Below are positions 1 through 6,719 of a DNA stretch of 8,915 bases, piece by piece. Below the pieces are notes generated by a model, which saw nothing but the letters and a program-made list of their open reading frames with translations, was not told where the DNA came from and searched no databases. This DNA is from Nocardioides sp. (GTDB lineage: Bacteria > Actinomycetota > Actinomycetes > Propionibacteriales > Nocardioidaceae), in the NCBI GenBank assembly GCA_021166815.1, contig JAJPEO010000157.1:1-8915 (forward strand), read 5' to 3'. The translations under genes and the position numbers were made by a program. Each line of letters begins with the position of its first letter. Position 1 is the first letter of the stretch.

Positions 1-12
1 AGCCGACGAAGC

Positions 13-17
13 AGGAG
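13..17 (+). promoter_or_regulatory. ribosome binding site of ileS (AGGAG)
   Basis: AGGAG lies 11 nt before the ATG at 29. The spacing is long but usable, and it is the only Shine-Dalgarno-like stretch in the 28 nt of leader present. It supports the ATG at 29 as start. Actinobacterial ileS genes are often controlled by a translational T-box that hides this site, but the T-box core would lie upstream of the window and cannot be seen. Confidence 0.6.
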
Positions 18-28
18 CCGCTGCAGCC

Positions 29-3000
29 ATGACGTACCCCAAGGTCTCGCACACCGACCAGCCCGCCGGCGGGGGCGTGCCCTCGAGCCCGCGCTTCCCC
101 CAGATCGAGGAGGCCGTGCTGGCCTACTGGGAGGCCGACGACACCTTCCGGGCGAGCGTCGAGCAGCGCGACGCCGGGACGAACGGCGACAACGAGTTCG
201 TCTTCTACGACGGCCCGCCCTTCGCCAACGGCCTGCCGCACTACGGCCACCTGCTGACCGGCTACGTCAAGGACCTCGTCCCGCGCTACCAGACCATGCG
301 CGGCAAGCGCGTCGAGCGCCGGTTCGGCTGGGACACCCACGGCCTGCCCGCCGAGCTGGAGGCCATGCGCCTCAACGGCATCAAGACCACCGACGAGATC
401 GTCGAGCTCGGCATCGAGAAGTTCAACGCCGCGTGCCGCGAGTCGGTGCTGAAGTACACCGGCGAGTGGCGTGACTACGTCACCCGGCAGGCGCGCTGGG
501 TCGACTTCGACAACGACTACCGCACGATGAACCCCGAGTTCATGGAGTCGGTCCTGTGGGCCTTCAAGCAGCTGCACGACAAGGGCCTGGTCTACGAGGG
601 CTTCCGCGTCCTGCCCTACTGCTGGCAGGACGAGACCCCGCTGTCCAACCACGAGCTGCGCATGGACGACGAGGTCTACCAGAACCGCCAGGACCCCGCG
701 GTGACCGTCGGCTTCCGGCTGGACGGCGACGACGAGCTCGGCGGCGTGCTCGCCCTCATCTGGACCACGACGCCGTGGACGCTGCCCTCCAACCTTGCGG
801 TCATGGTGGGCGACGACATCGACTACGTCGTGGTCGAGTCCGACGGCCCGACCGGCGACGTGCAGCGCTACCTGATCGCCGAGGCGCGACTGGCCTCGTA
901 CAAGCGCGAGCTCTTCCCCGACGCCGACGAGGCGACCGTCGTGGCGCGCTACCGGGGCGCCGACCTGGTCGGTCGCACCTACCAGCCTGCGTTCTCCTAC
1001 TACGCGGGCCACGAGCGCGCGTTCCGCCTGGTGGCCGCGGAGTTCGTGACGACCACCGACGGTACGGGCCTCGTGCACACCGCCGGCGCCTTCGGCGAGG
1101 ACGACAAGGTGGGCACCGACCGCGAGGGCATCGAGGCGGTCATGCCGGTCGGCAAGGACGGCCGGTTCACCTTCCCGGTCACCGACTACGAGGGCATGCA
1201 GGTCTTCGACGCCAACCTGCCGATCATCGACGACCTCAAGGCCGCGACCCGTGGCGAGGCGGCCGCCTCGGTCACGCCCGGCACGGTGCTGGTGCGCCGC
1301 GAGACCTACGACCACGCCTACCCCCACTGCTGGCGCTGCCGCCAGCCGCTGATCTACAAGGGCGTCTCGTCGTGGTTCGTCGAGGTCACGAAGGTCAAGG
1401 AGCGCCTGATGGCGCTCAACCAGGAGATCCGCTGGGTCCCCGAGCACATCAAGGACGGCCAGTTCGGCAAGTGGCTGGAGAACGCCCGCGACTGGTCGAT
1501 CACCCGCAACCGCTTCTGGGGCTCGCCGGTGCCGGTGTGGAAGTCCGACAACCCGGAGTACCCCCGCATCGACGTGTACGGCTCCTTCGAGGAGATCGAG
1601 CGCGACTTCGGCCGGCTGCCCACCGACCAGGACGGCAACCCCGACCTGCACCGGCCCTTCGTCGACGAGCTGACCCGGCCCAACCCCGACGACCCGACGG
1701 GGAGGTCGACCATGCGCCGCGTCACCGACGTGCTCGACGTGTGGTTCGACTCGGGGTCGATGAGCTACGCCCAGGTGCACTACCCGTTCGAGAACAAGGA
1801 CTGGTTCGACCACCACTTCCCGGGTGACTTCATCGTCGAGTACATCGGCCAGACCCGCGGCTGGTTCTACACGATGCACGTCCTGGCCGGCGCGATCTTC
1901 GACCGCCCGGCGTTCTCGACGTGCCTGAGCCACGGCATCGTGCTCGGCAACGACGGGCAGAAGATGTCCAAGAGCCTGCGCAACTACCCCGACGTGCGCG
2001 AGGTCTTCGACCGCGACGGCGCCGACGCGATGCGCTGGTTCCTCATGTCCTCGCCGATCCTGCGCGGCGGCAACCTCGTCGTCACCGAGCAGGGCATCCG
2101 CGACTCCGTGCGCCAGGTGCTGATCCCGCTGTGGAACACCTGGTACTTCTTCAGCCTCTACGCCAACGCGGCCGGCTACACCGCCACCGCGCGCACCGAC
2201 TCCACGCACCCGATGGACCGCTACCTGCTGGCCAAGGCGCGCGAGTTCCTGGCCGACATGACCGAGCAGCTCGACAACTACGAGGTCGCCGAGGCGTGCG
2301 ACTCGACGCGCTCGTTCCTCGACGTGCTGACCAACTGGTACGTCCGCCGGTCGCGGGAGCGGTTCTGGGCATCCGACGGCGTGGTCGACCGGGACGCCTT
2401 CGACACCCTCGCCGCCGTCCTGGAGGTCACCAGCCGCGCAGCCGCTCCGCTGCTCCCGCTGGTCACCGAGGAGATCTGGCGGGGCCTGACCGGTGGGCGC
2501 TCGGTGCACCTGACGGACTACCCCACGCCCGAGGAGCTGCCCGCCGACCACGCGCTGGTCGTGGCGATGGACGAGGTCCGCGACGTGTGCTCGGCCGGCT
2601 CCGCGCTGCGCAAGGCCGCGAACCTGCGCAACCGCCTGCCGCTGCAGCAGCTGACCGTCGTGGTGCCCGACGCCTCGTCGCTGGCCGGGTTCGAGTCGAT
2701 CGTCGCCGAGGAGCTGAACCTCAAGCAGGTCCGCCTGCTCGACCTCGACACCGACGAGGCCGCCTCCTACGGCGTGGAGCAGCGGCTCACCGTCAACGCG
2801 CGCGCCGCCGGTCCGCGCCTGGGCAAGGAGGTCCAGGTCGCGATCAAGGCGTCCAAGACCGGCGACTGGTCGGTGGCGCAGGACGGCACGGTCACAGCCG
2901 GTGGGCTGGCACTGGTGGAGGGCGAGTACACCCTCGAGACCGTCGCCGGCCAGGGCGAGGGCGCCACCGGCATCCTCCCGCGCGGCGGCTTCGTGGTCCT

Positions 3001-3247
3001 CGACACCGAGGTGACCCCCGAGCTCGAGGCCGAGGGCACCGCCCGTGACCTGGTCCGCATGGTCCAGCAGGCTCGACGCGATGCCGGTCTCGACGTCTCC
3101 GACCGGATCTCGCTGACCGTCACCGGCCCGGCCGAGACCATCGCCGCGGTCGCGGAGCACGAGGCCCTGGTGGCGGGGGAGACCCTCGCCACGAGCGTGG
3201 CGTACACCAACGCACCGGAGGTGTCGGTCCAGGTCGCCAAGGCCTGA
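29..3247 (+). CDS. ileS: isoleucyl-tRNA synthetase, eukaryote-like (IleS2) type
   Basis: Cytoplasmic class I aminoacyl-tRNA synthetase that charges tRNA-Ile with isoleucine using ATP. The protein has 1072 residues. The HIGH motif reads HYGH (71-74) in the context [11 protein letters not shown], and KMSKS is exact at 645-649. The CP1 editing domain carries [14 protein letters not shown] (245-258) and [15 protein letters not shown] (345-359). A zinc-type CWRC pair sits at 434-437. The class I core resumes with [11 protein letters not shown] and ends at KMSKS; an anticodon-binding helical domain covers roughly 720-890. The C-terminal part (about 900-1072, with a [15 protein letters not shown] stretch from 996) is the DUF5915-type extension. 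Length, HYGH context and this tail mark the eukaryote-like class, known in the family for low mupirocin sensitivity (not testable here). One oddity is Gly where I would expect Pro in the editing motif (HTAGAFG). The ATG at 29 has an AGGAG 11 nt upstream. The gene runs into the tail of the next gene across 4 nt. Confidence 0.98.
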   Translation: MTYPKVSHTDQPAGGGVPSSPRFPQIEEAVLAYWEADDTFRASVEQRDAGTNGDNEFVFYDGPPFANGLPHYGHLLTGYVKDLVPRYQTMRGKRVERRFGWDTHGLPAELEAMRLNGIKTTDEIVELGIEKFNAACRESVLKYTGEWRDYVTRQARWVDFDNDYRTMNPEFMESVLWAFKQLHDKGLVYEGFRVLPYCWQDETPLSNHELRMDDEVYQNRQDPAVTVGFRLDGDDELGGVLALIWTTTPWTLPSNLAVMVGDDIDYVVVESDGPTGDVQRYLIAEARLASYKRELFPDADEATVVARYRGADLVGRTYQPAFSYYAGHERAFRLVAAEFVTTTDGTGLVHTAGAFGEDDKVGTDREGIEAVMPVGKDGRFTFPVTDYEGMQVFDANLPIIDDLKAATRGEAAASVTPGTVLVRRETYDHAYPHCWRCRQPLIYKGVSSWFVEVTKVKERLMALNQEIRWVPEHIKDGQFGKWLENARDWSITRNRFWGSPVPVWKSDNPEYPRIDVYGSFEEIERDFGRLPTDQDGNPDLHRPFVDELTRPNPDDPTGRSTMRRVTDVLDVWFDSGSMSYAQVHYPFENKDWFDHHFPGDFIVEYIGQTRGWFYTMHVLAGAIFDRPAFSTCLSHGIVLGNDGQKMSKSLRNYPDVREVFDRDGADAMRWFLMSSPILRGGNLVVTEQGIRDSVRQVLIPLWNTWYFFSLYANAAGYTATARTDSTHPMDRYLLAKAREFLADMTEQLDNYEVAEACDSTRSFLDVLTNWYVRRSRERFWASDGVVDRDAFDTLAAVLEVTSRAAAPLLPLVTEEIWRGLTGGRSVHLTDYPTPEELPADHALVVAMDEVRDVCSAGSALRKAANLRNRLPLQQLTVVVPDASSLAGFESIVAEELNLKQVRLLDLDTDEAASYGVEQRLTVNARAAGPRLGKEVQVAIKASKTGDWSVAQDGTVTAGGLALVEGEYTLETVAGQGEGATGILPRGGFVVLDTEVTPELEAEGTARDLVRMVQQARRDAGLDVSDRISLTVTGPAETIAAVAEHEALVAGETLATSVAYTNAPEVSVQVAKA

Positions 3248-3251
3248 TCGG

Positions 3252-4103
3252 TCAGCGCAGGGGGGCGACCTTCGCGGCCAGCTTGTCGAGCGAGGCGAGG
3301 ACGACGTCCTCCTCGGCGTCCGGCACGCCCCAGATGAGCTCGTCGACCCCGGCCTCGGCGTACGACGCGAGCGCCTCGGGGCTGGGCCTGGCCGCGATCA
3401 GCACGTGCACCGCTGCGCGTCCAGGTCGTCCGGCCTCCGTCCACGCCTGCTGCAGGGCCGCCACGCGCCCGGGCACGTCGCTGGTGCGTGGCGTCGTCAT
3501 CCACCCGTCGGCGTGGCGCACGATCCATTCGATGGTGCGCGGGCCCGCCTCGGCGCCGATCAGCAGCGGGACGTGCTCCTGGACGGGCTTTGGCCAGGCC
3601 CAGGACGGGCCGAAGGACACGAACTCGCCGTCGTAGGAGGCCTCGTCCCGGGTCCACAGCGCCCGCATCGCCTCGACGTACTCCTTCAGGACCGTACGCC
3701 GCCTCTCGGGCGCGACGCCGTGGTCGGAGAGCTCGTCGGTGTTCCAGCCGAAGCCGGCCCCGATGGTGACGCGCCCACCGGAGAGGTGGTCGAGGGTCGC
3801 GATGGTCTTGGCGAGGGTGATCGGGTCGTGCTCGACGGGCAGCGACACCGCGGTGGACAGCCGGATCGTCGAGGTCACCGACGCGCAGGCGGCCAGGGTC
3901 ACCCACGGGTCGAGGGTGCGCAGGTAGCGGTCGTCGGGCAGGGTCTCGTCGCCGGTGCCGGGGTGGGCCGCGTCGCGGCGCACGGGGATGTGGGTGTGCT
4001 CGGGGACGTAGAACGTGTCGAACCCGCGCTCCTCCGCGGCCCGGGCGAGGGTGGTGGGCGCGATGCCCCGGTCGCTGGTGAACAGCACGATGCCGTGACG
4101 CAT
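3252..4103 (-). CDS. LLM-class F420-dependent oxidoreductase (TIGR03619-like)
   Basis: 283-residue luciferase-like (bacterial luciferase/F420 reductase) TIM-barrel protein, expected in the cytoplasm and expected to use coenzyme F420 for hydride transfer. The substrate cannot be read from sequence. Family hallmarks are EHTHIP (35-40), the strand-helix LAACASVTSTIRLSTAV (70-86), and TLDHLSGGRVTIGAGFGWN (103-121), the classic nucleotide/F420-binding signature of this family. PLLIGAEAGPRT (179-190) and ADGWM (198-202) are the usual C-terminal barrel signatures. Start chosen at ATG 4103 because a -10-like TAGTGT ends 7 nt before it, as in leaderless actinobacterial mRNAs, and there is no Shine-Dalgarno. 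A GTG at 4112 adds three residues (VPD) and is the alternative; it would fall inside the promoter. The gene is divergent from dapE over a 60-bp region holding an inverted repeat, which suggests it is regulated by a repressor. Confidence 0.93.
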   Translation of the reverse strand: MRHGIVLFTSDRGIAPTTLARAAEERGFDTFYVPEHTHIPVRRDAAHPGTGDETLPDDRYLRTLDPWVTLAACASVTSTIRLSTAVSLPVEHDPITLAKTIATLDHLSGGRVTIGAGFGWNTDELSDHGVAPERRRTVLKEYVEAMRALWTRDEASYDGEFVSFGPSWAWPKPVQEHVPLLIGAEAGPRTIEWIVRHADGWMTTPRTSDVPGRVAALQQAWTEAGRPGRAAVHVLIAARPSPEALASYAEAGVDELIWGVPDAEEDVVLASLDKLAAKVAPLR

Positions 4104-4110
4104 GTCGGGC

Positions 4111-4138
4111 ACACTATCCGAAACTGGACACCTGTCCA
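4111..4138 (-). promoter_or_regulatory. putative leaderless promoter of the F420 oxidoreductase gene
   Basis: On the minus strand TGGACA (4138 to 4133, five of six matches to TTGACA) is followed after 16 nt by TAGTGT (4116 to 4111, fitting TANNNT), then 7 nt and the ATG at 4103. This geometry would start transcription at or next to the A of the ATG, the arrangement known for leaderless genes in actinobacteria. The -35 box lies inside one arm of the inverted repeat at 4123-4140. Seen in sequence; promoter activity is inferred. Confidence 0.5.
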
Positions 4139-4140
4139 GT
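4123..4140. promoter_or_regulatory. 18-bp inverted repeat, probable operator
   Basis: ACTGGACA-CC-TGTCCAGT has two perfect 8-bp arms separated by 2 bp; the next bases outward do not pair. A 2-nt spacer is too short for an RNA hairpin loop, so a DNA-binding dimer is the natural reader. It sits between the divergent oxidoreductase gene and dapE, and covers the -35 region of the former. The size resembles operators of TetR- or GntR-type repressors, but no regulator gene is in the window, so the protein is unknown. Confidence 0.6.
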
Positions 4141-4153
4141 GAACCGGCTGGTT

Positions 4154-4160
4154 GGATGGG
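4154..4160 (+). promoter_or_regulatory. weak ribosome binding site of dapE
   Basis: GGATGGG ends 3 nt before the ATG at 4164, a purine-rich stretch that is close and only loosely Shine-Dalgarno-like. It favours ATG 4164 over the in-frame TTG at 4152, which would itself overlap this stretch and has no site of its own. Confidence 0.35.
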
Positions 4161-4163
4161 GCC

Positions 4164-5246
4164 ATGCCTGACTCTCCGGCCGAGCTCGACCTGACCGCCG
4201 ACGTCGTGACGCTGACCCAGCAGCTCGTCGACATCGAGTCGGTCAGCCACCACGAGCAGCAGATCGCCGATGCGGTCGAGCGCGAGCTGCGCGCCTGCGC
4301 CCACCTGGCGGTGACGCGACGGGGCCACACGATCGTCGCCCGCACCGATCTCGGCCGCGCCGAGCGCGTGGTGATCGCCGGCCACCTCGACACCGTCCCC
4401 GTCAACGGCAACCTCCCGGCTCGACGCGAGGGCGACGTCCTGCACGGCCTCGGCACGTGCGACATGAAGGGCGGCGACGCGGTGCTGCTGCACCTCGCGG
4501 CGACCGTCCCGGAGCCGGTGCGCGACGTCACCTACGTGCTGTACGAGGCCGAGGAGGTCGAGTCGGTCCACAACGGGCTGCGCAAGCTCACCGAGTCCGA
4601 CCCCGACCTGCTCGCGGCCGACTTCGCGATCCTCATGGAGCCGAGCAACGCCGGCGTCGAGGCGGGCTGCCAGGGCACGCTCAGGGTCGACGTACGCACG
4701 CGTGGCGAGCGTGCCCACTCGGCCCGCAGCTGGATGGGGGACAACGCGATCCACCGCGCCGGCGAGATCCTCTCCCGCCTGGCCGACTACGAGCCGCGTC
4801 GCCCCACGATCGACGGGCTGACCTATCACGAGGGCCTCAACGCCGTCGGGATCAGCGGCGGCGTCGCCGGCAACGTCGTGCCCGACGAGTGCGTGGTGCA
4901 GGTCAACTTCCGCTTCGCCCCGGACCGCACGACCGAGGAGGCCGAGGCGTTCGTCCGCGAGTTCTTCGACGGCTTCGACGTGACCCTCACCGACCTGGCC
5001 CCCGGAGCCCTGCCGGGCCTCGACCGGCCGGCGGCCCGCGCCTTCGTGGAGGCGGTAGGCGGCGAGGTGGCCCCCAAGTTCGGCTGGACCGACGTGGCCC
5101 AGTTCAGCCTGCTCGGCGTGCCGGCGGTCAACTACGGCCCGGGCGATCCGGTCTACGCCCACAAGCAGGACGAGCAGGTGCCGATCGAGCACCTCGAGCG
5201 CTGCGAGCAACGACTGCGCGCGTGGTTGACGGGAGAACAGGCGTGA
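4164..5246 (+). CDS. dapE: succinyl-diaminopimelate desuccinylase
   Basis: 360-residue M20-family di-zinc amidohydrolase of the Gram-positive/actinobacterial DapE kind. It releases succinate from N-succinyl-LL-diaminopimelate to give LL-diaminopimelate for lysine and peptidoglycan synthesis in the cytoplasm. Predicted metal ligands and catalytic residues are all present: H74 and D76 in AGHLDTVP, D100 in GTCDMKGGD, E130 (general base) and E131 in YEAEEVE, E159 in LMEPS, and H333 in YAHKQDEQV. The lid/dimerisation domain spans about 171-290 and keeps H185 (RGERAHSARSWMGDNAI), the residue that reaches the partner's active site in known DapE structures. Start chosen at ATG 4164; an upstream in-frame TTG at 4152 would add four residues. 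The stop overlaps the LOG-family start by 4 nt (GTGA), so the two are probably co-translated. M20 paralogues with other amide substrates exist, but length and motifs fit DapE well. Confidence 0.93.
   Translation: MPDSPAELDLTADVVTLTQQLVDIESVSHHEQQIADAVERELRACAHLAVTRRGHTIVARTDLGRAERVVIAGHLDTVPVNGNLPARREGDVLHGLGTCDMKGGDAVLLHLAATVPEPVRDVTYVLYEAEEVESVHNGLRKLTESDPDLLAADFAILMEPSNAGVEAGCQGTLRVDVRTRGERAHSARSWMGDNAIHRAGEILSRLADYEPRRPTIDGLTYHEGLNAVGISGGVAGNVVPDECVVQVNFRFAPDRTTEEAEAFVREFFDGFDVTLTDLAPGALPGLDRPAARAFVEAVGGEVAPKFGWTDVAQFSLLGVPAVNYGPGDPVYAHKQDEQVPIEHLERCEQRLRAWLTGEQA
5231..5235 (+). promoter_or_regulatory. ribosome binding site of the LOG-family gene
   Basis: GGGAG lies 7 nt before the GTG at 5243 and inside the end of dapE. 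It decides for GTG 5243, giving a GTGA overlap with the dapE stop, rather than a later start within the long N-terminal part. Confidence 0.6.
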
Positions 5247-6004
5247 AGGAGCACTTCAAGGGACCGGTGGTCCTCCGCGGGGACCGCAGGGAGACCACCA
5301 CGACCGACCAGCGGCTGCTCGACAGCCGTGGGCCCAGCGACTGGCTTCACTCCGATCCGTGGCGTGTGCTCCGCATGCAGGCCGAGTTCGTGGAGGGCTT
5401 CGGGGCGCTGGCCGAGCTGGGCAGCGCCGTGGCCGTCTTCGGGTCGGCCCGCACCGACCGCGACCACGCCGACTACGCGATGGCCGAGGCGCTGGCCGCC
5501 GGACTGAGCCGGGCCGGCTTCGCGGTGATCACCGGCGGTGGGCCCGGGGTCATGGAGGCCGCCAACAAGGGGGCGCACGAGGCCGGAGGCACGAGCGTGG
5601 GCCTCGGCATCGAGCTCCCCTTCGAGACCGGCCTCAACGAGTGGGTCGACATGGGCATCAACTTCCGCTACTTCTTCGCCCGCAAGACGATGTTCGTGAA
5701 GTACTCCCAGGGCTTCGTGGTGCTGCCCGGCGGCGTGGGCACCCTCGACGAGCTGTTCGAGGCGCTCACCCTGGTCCAGACCCGCAAGGTGACCTCCTTC
5801 CCGATCGTGCTCCTGGGGTCCGACTACTGGCGCGGCCTGCTGGACTGGATGCGCGACACCGTGCTGGCCGCGGGCCGCATCGGCCAGGCCGACATCGACA
5901 TGCTCCAGGTGACCGACGACGTGGACGAGGCCGTCGAGATCATGGTCCGCGCCCGCGAGGCGGACCTGGCCTCGCGCGCCGACTCCCCGGCCGGGGTGGA
6001 GTGA
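5243..6004 (+). CDS. LOG family (TIGR00730) Rossmann-fold protein, probable nucleoside monophosphate phosphoribohydrolase
   Basis: 253 residues. The LOG (LONELY GUY) family cleaves the N-glycosidic bond of AMP-type nucleotides, including cytokinin riboside monophosphates, to free base and ribose 5-phosphate. Seen here: a Rossmann entry AVFGSART, the nucleotide-binding TGGGPGVMEAANKGA (97-111), and the family signature PGGVGTLDE (162-170). The stretch IELPFETGLN followed by FFARKTMFVKYSQGF is typical of the longer subfamily (often called type II LOG), which has an N-terminal extension of about 60 residues and differs from short plant-like LOGs. True substrate is therefore uncertain. Start is GTG 5243, with GGGAG 7 nt upstream, overlapping the dapE stop by 4 nt. 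The DivIVA-domain gene follows after 7 nt, so dapE, this gene and that one look like one operon. No signal peptide or membrane segment is visible. Confidence 0.92.
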   Translation: MKEHFKGPVVLRGDRRETTTTDQRLLDSRGPSDWLHSDPWRVLRMQAEFVEGFGALAELGSAVAVFGSARTDRDHADYAMAEALAAGLSRAGFAVITGGGPGVMEAANKGAHEAGGTSVGLGIELPFETGLNEWVDMGINFRYFFARKTMFVKYSQGFVVLPGGVGTLDELFEALTLVQTRKVTSFPIVLLGSDYWRGLLDWMRDTVLAAGRIGQADIDMLQVTDDVDEAVEIMVRAREADLASRADSPAGVE

Positions 6005-6011
6005 GCCTGCC

Positions 6012-6278
6012 GTGGAGTGGGTCTTCGCCGTCCTCATCGTCCTCGCGCTGGGCGTGGTCGCGGTGCTCGCCTCCGGTCGTGGGGCCGGCCCGGCCGGGCC
6101 CGAGCACGACCGGGTGCCGGTCGAGCTCCCGATCGGCCGGATCGGCGCCGACGACCTGCGTACGGTGCGTTTCCCGCTGGCGGTGCGGGGCTACCGGACG
6201 GCCGACGTCGACGCGCTGCTCGACCGCCTCGCCGAGCAGCTGCAGTCCGAGCCACGTGACGAGCACCCCCGCGACTAG
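6012..6278 (+). CDS. small membrane-anchored DivIVA-domain protein
   Basis: 88 residues. One hydrophobic segment at about 4-20 is followed by a Gly/Pro/charged linker (21-43) and a short DivIVA-like motif at 45-77 (DDLRTVRFPLAVRGYRTADVDALLDRL). R-F-x4-RGY resembles the N-terminal membrane-binding loop of DivIVA, and the following amphipathic helix is the start of the coiled coil. The long coiled-coil tail of true DivIVA/Wag31 is missing, so it probably cannot build polar scaffolds alone; it may join one as a tethered partner (inference). Start is GTG 6012 with GGAG 10 nt upstream, inside the end of the LOG gene; the two genes are 7 nt apart. M. tuberculosis Rv1209 is, as I recall, a similar small protein in a similar neighbourhood. 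Confidence 0.85.
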   Translation: MEWVFAVLIVLALGVVAVLASGRGAGPAGPEHDRVPVELPIGRIGADDLRTVRFPLAVRGYRTADVDALLDRLAEQLQSEPRDEHPRD

Positions 6279-6290
6279 GGCAGACTGCAC
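6278..6290 (+). promoter_or_regulatory. 13-nt element GGGCAGACTGCAC before the membrane protein gene, putative leaderless promoter
   Basis: GGGCAGACTGCAC ends 3 nt before ATG 6294; the same 13 bases end 2 nt before the crotonase ATG on the opposite strand (7541-7553). CAGACT (6281-6286) sits 7 nt before the ATG, the place of a leaderless -10 box (compare TAGTGT before the oxidoreductase gene). It overlaps the last base of the DivIVA-domain stop codon. GTGACG at 6256-6261 is a possible but loosely spaced -35 (19 nt). There is no Shine-Dalgarno before this ATG, which fits a leaderless start. GCAG-A-CTGC is also a small dyad, so a regulator site is the alternative. Confidence 0.45.
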
Positions 6291-6293
6291 AGA

Positions 6294-6716
6294 ATGACCA
6301 CCCCGATCATCGTCTGGATCCTCACGGTCCTCGCTGCCGTGGTGATCGTGCTGACCCGGCTGCGGCTGCGTGGCGAGGAGGAGTCGGGCCAGTTCTCGGT
6401 CAGCGGGTCGCTGCTGCTGTGGCACACCATCTCCGGCGTGTTCGCGCTCGTGGTGTGGGTGGTCTTCCTGCTCGCCCCCTCCGACAGCGTCCTCGGTGGC
6501 GCCGCCGTCGGCATCCTGGCCATCGCCGCCTGGTGGGTCGTGGCGATCTGCGGGCTGCTGCTGCTCCTGCGCTGGCTGCCCTCACGCGGGCGTCACGTGC
6601 CCAAGGCCAGCGGCGACAGCTGGAGCGAGGGCCCGGGCCTGTCGGTGCTGGCCCACGTGGGGATGACGGTCGGCGTGGCCGTGTTCACCTACGCCTACCT
6701 CGGCTCGCTGGTCTGA
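6294..6716 (+). CDS. four-helix integral membrane protein of unknown function
   Basis: 140 residues, family not recognised. Hydrophobic segments fall at about 4-22, 38-61, 66-93 and 116-137. Arg-rich loops RLRLRGEEE (22-30) and RWLPSRGRH (93-101) follow helices 1 and 3, so by the positive-inside rule both loops are cytoplasmic and both termini outside. His44 (LLWHTISG) in helix 2 and His121 (LAHVGMT) in helix 4 then lie at about the same depth near the cytoplasmic face of two parallel helices, which could hold heme b, a metal or a quinone; this is speculation. Start ATG 6294 has no Shine-Dalgarno but a -10-like CAGACT 7 nt upstream. The gene ends 3 nt from the convergent crotonase gene. It may be expressed separately from the upstream operon. 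Confidence 0.8.
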   Translation: MTTPIIVWILTVLAAVVIVLTRLRLRGEEESGQFSVSGSLLLWHTISGVFALVVWVVFLLAPSDSVLGGAAVGILAIAAWWVVAICGLLLLLRWLPSRGRHVPKASGDSWSEGPGLSVLAHVGMTVGVAVFTYAYLGSLV

Positions 6717-6719
6717 GGC

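Noticed and set aside
11..24. Hairpin GCAG-GAGCCG-CTGC over the ileS ribosome binding site
   Set aside because: Only four base pairs; not enough to claim sequestration without the upstream leader.
556..1827. Long plus-strand frame inside ileS (423 codons), with others at 1921-3048
   Set aside because: Arg/Pro/Gly-rich shadow frames of a strongly coding gene with no recognisable domain.
3252..5210. Minus-strand open frame extending the oxidoreductase upstream across dapE to 652 codons
   Set aside because: The extension is antisense to dapE, whose metal-site motifs are all intact. It is a product of high G+C, and the family start fits ATG 4103.
4457..6004. Upstream extension of the LOG frame through dapE to 515 codons
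   Set aside because: The added residues are Arg/Gly/Pro-rich out-of-frame dapE translation; GTG 5243 with GGGAG gives the expected start.
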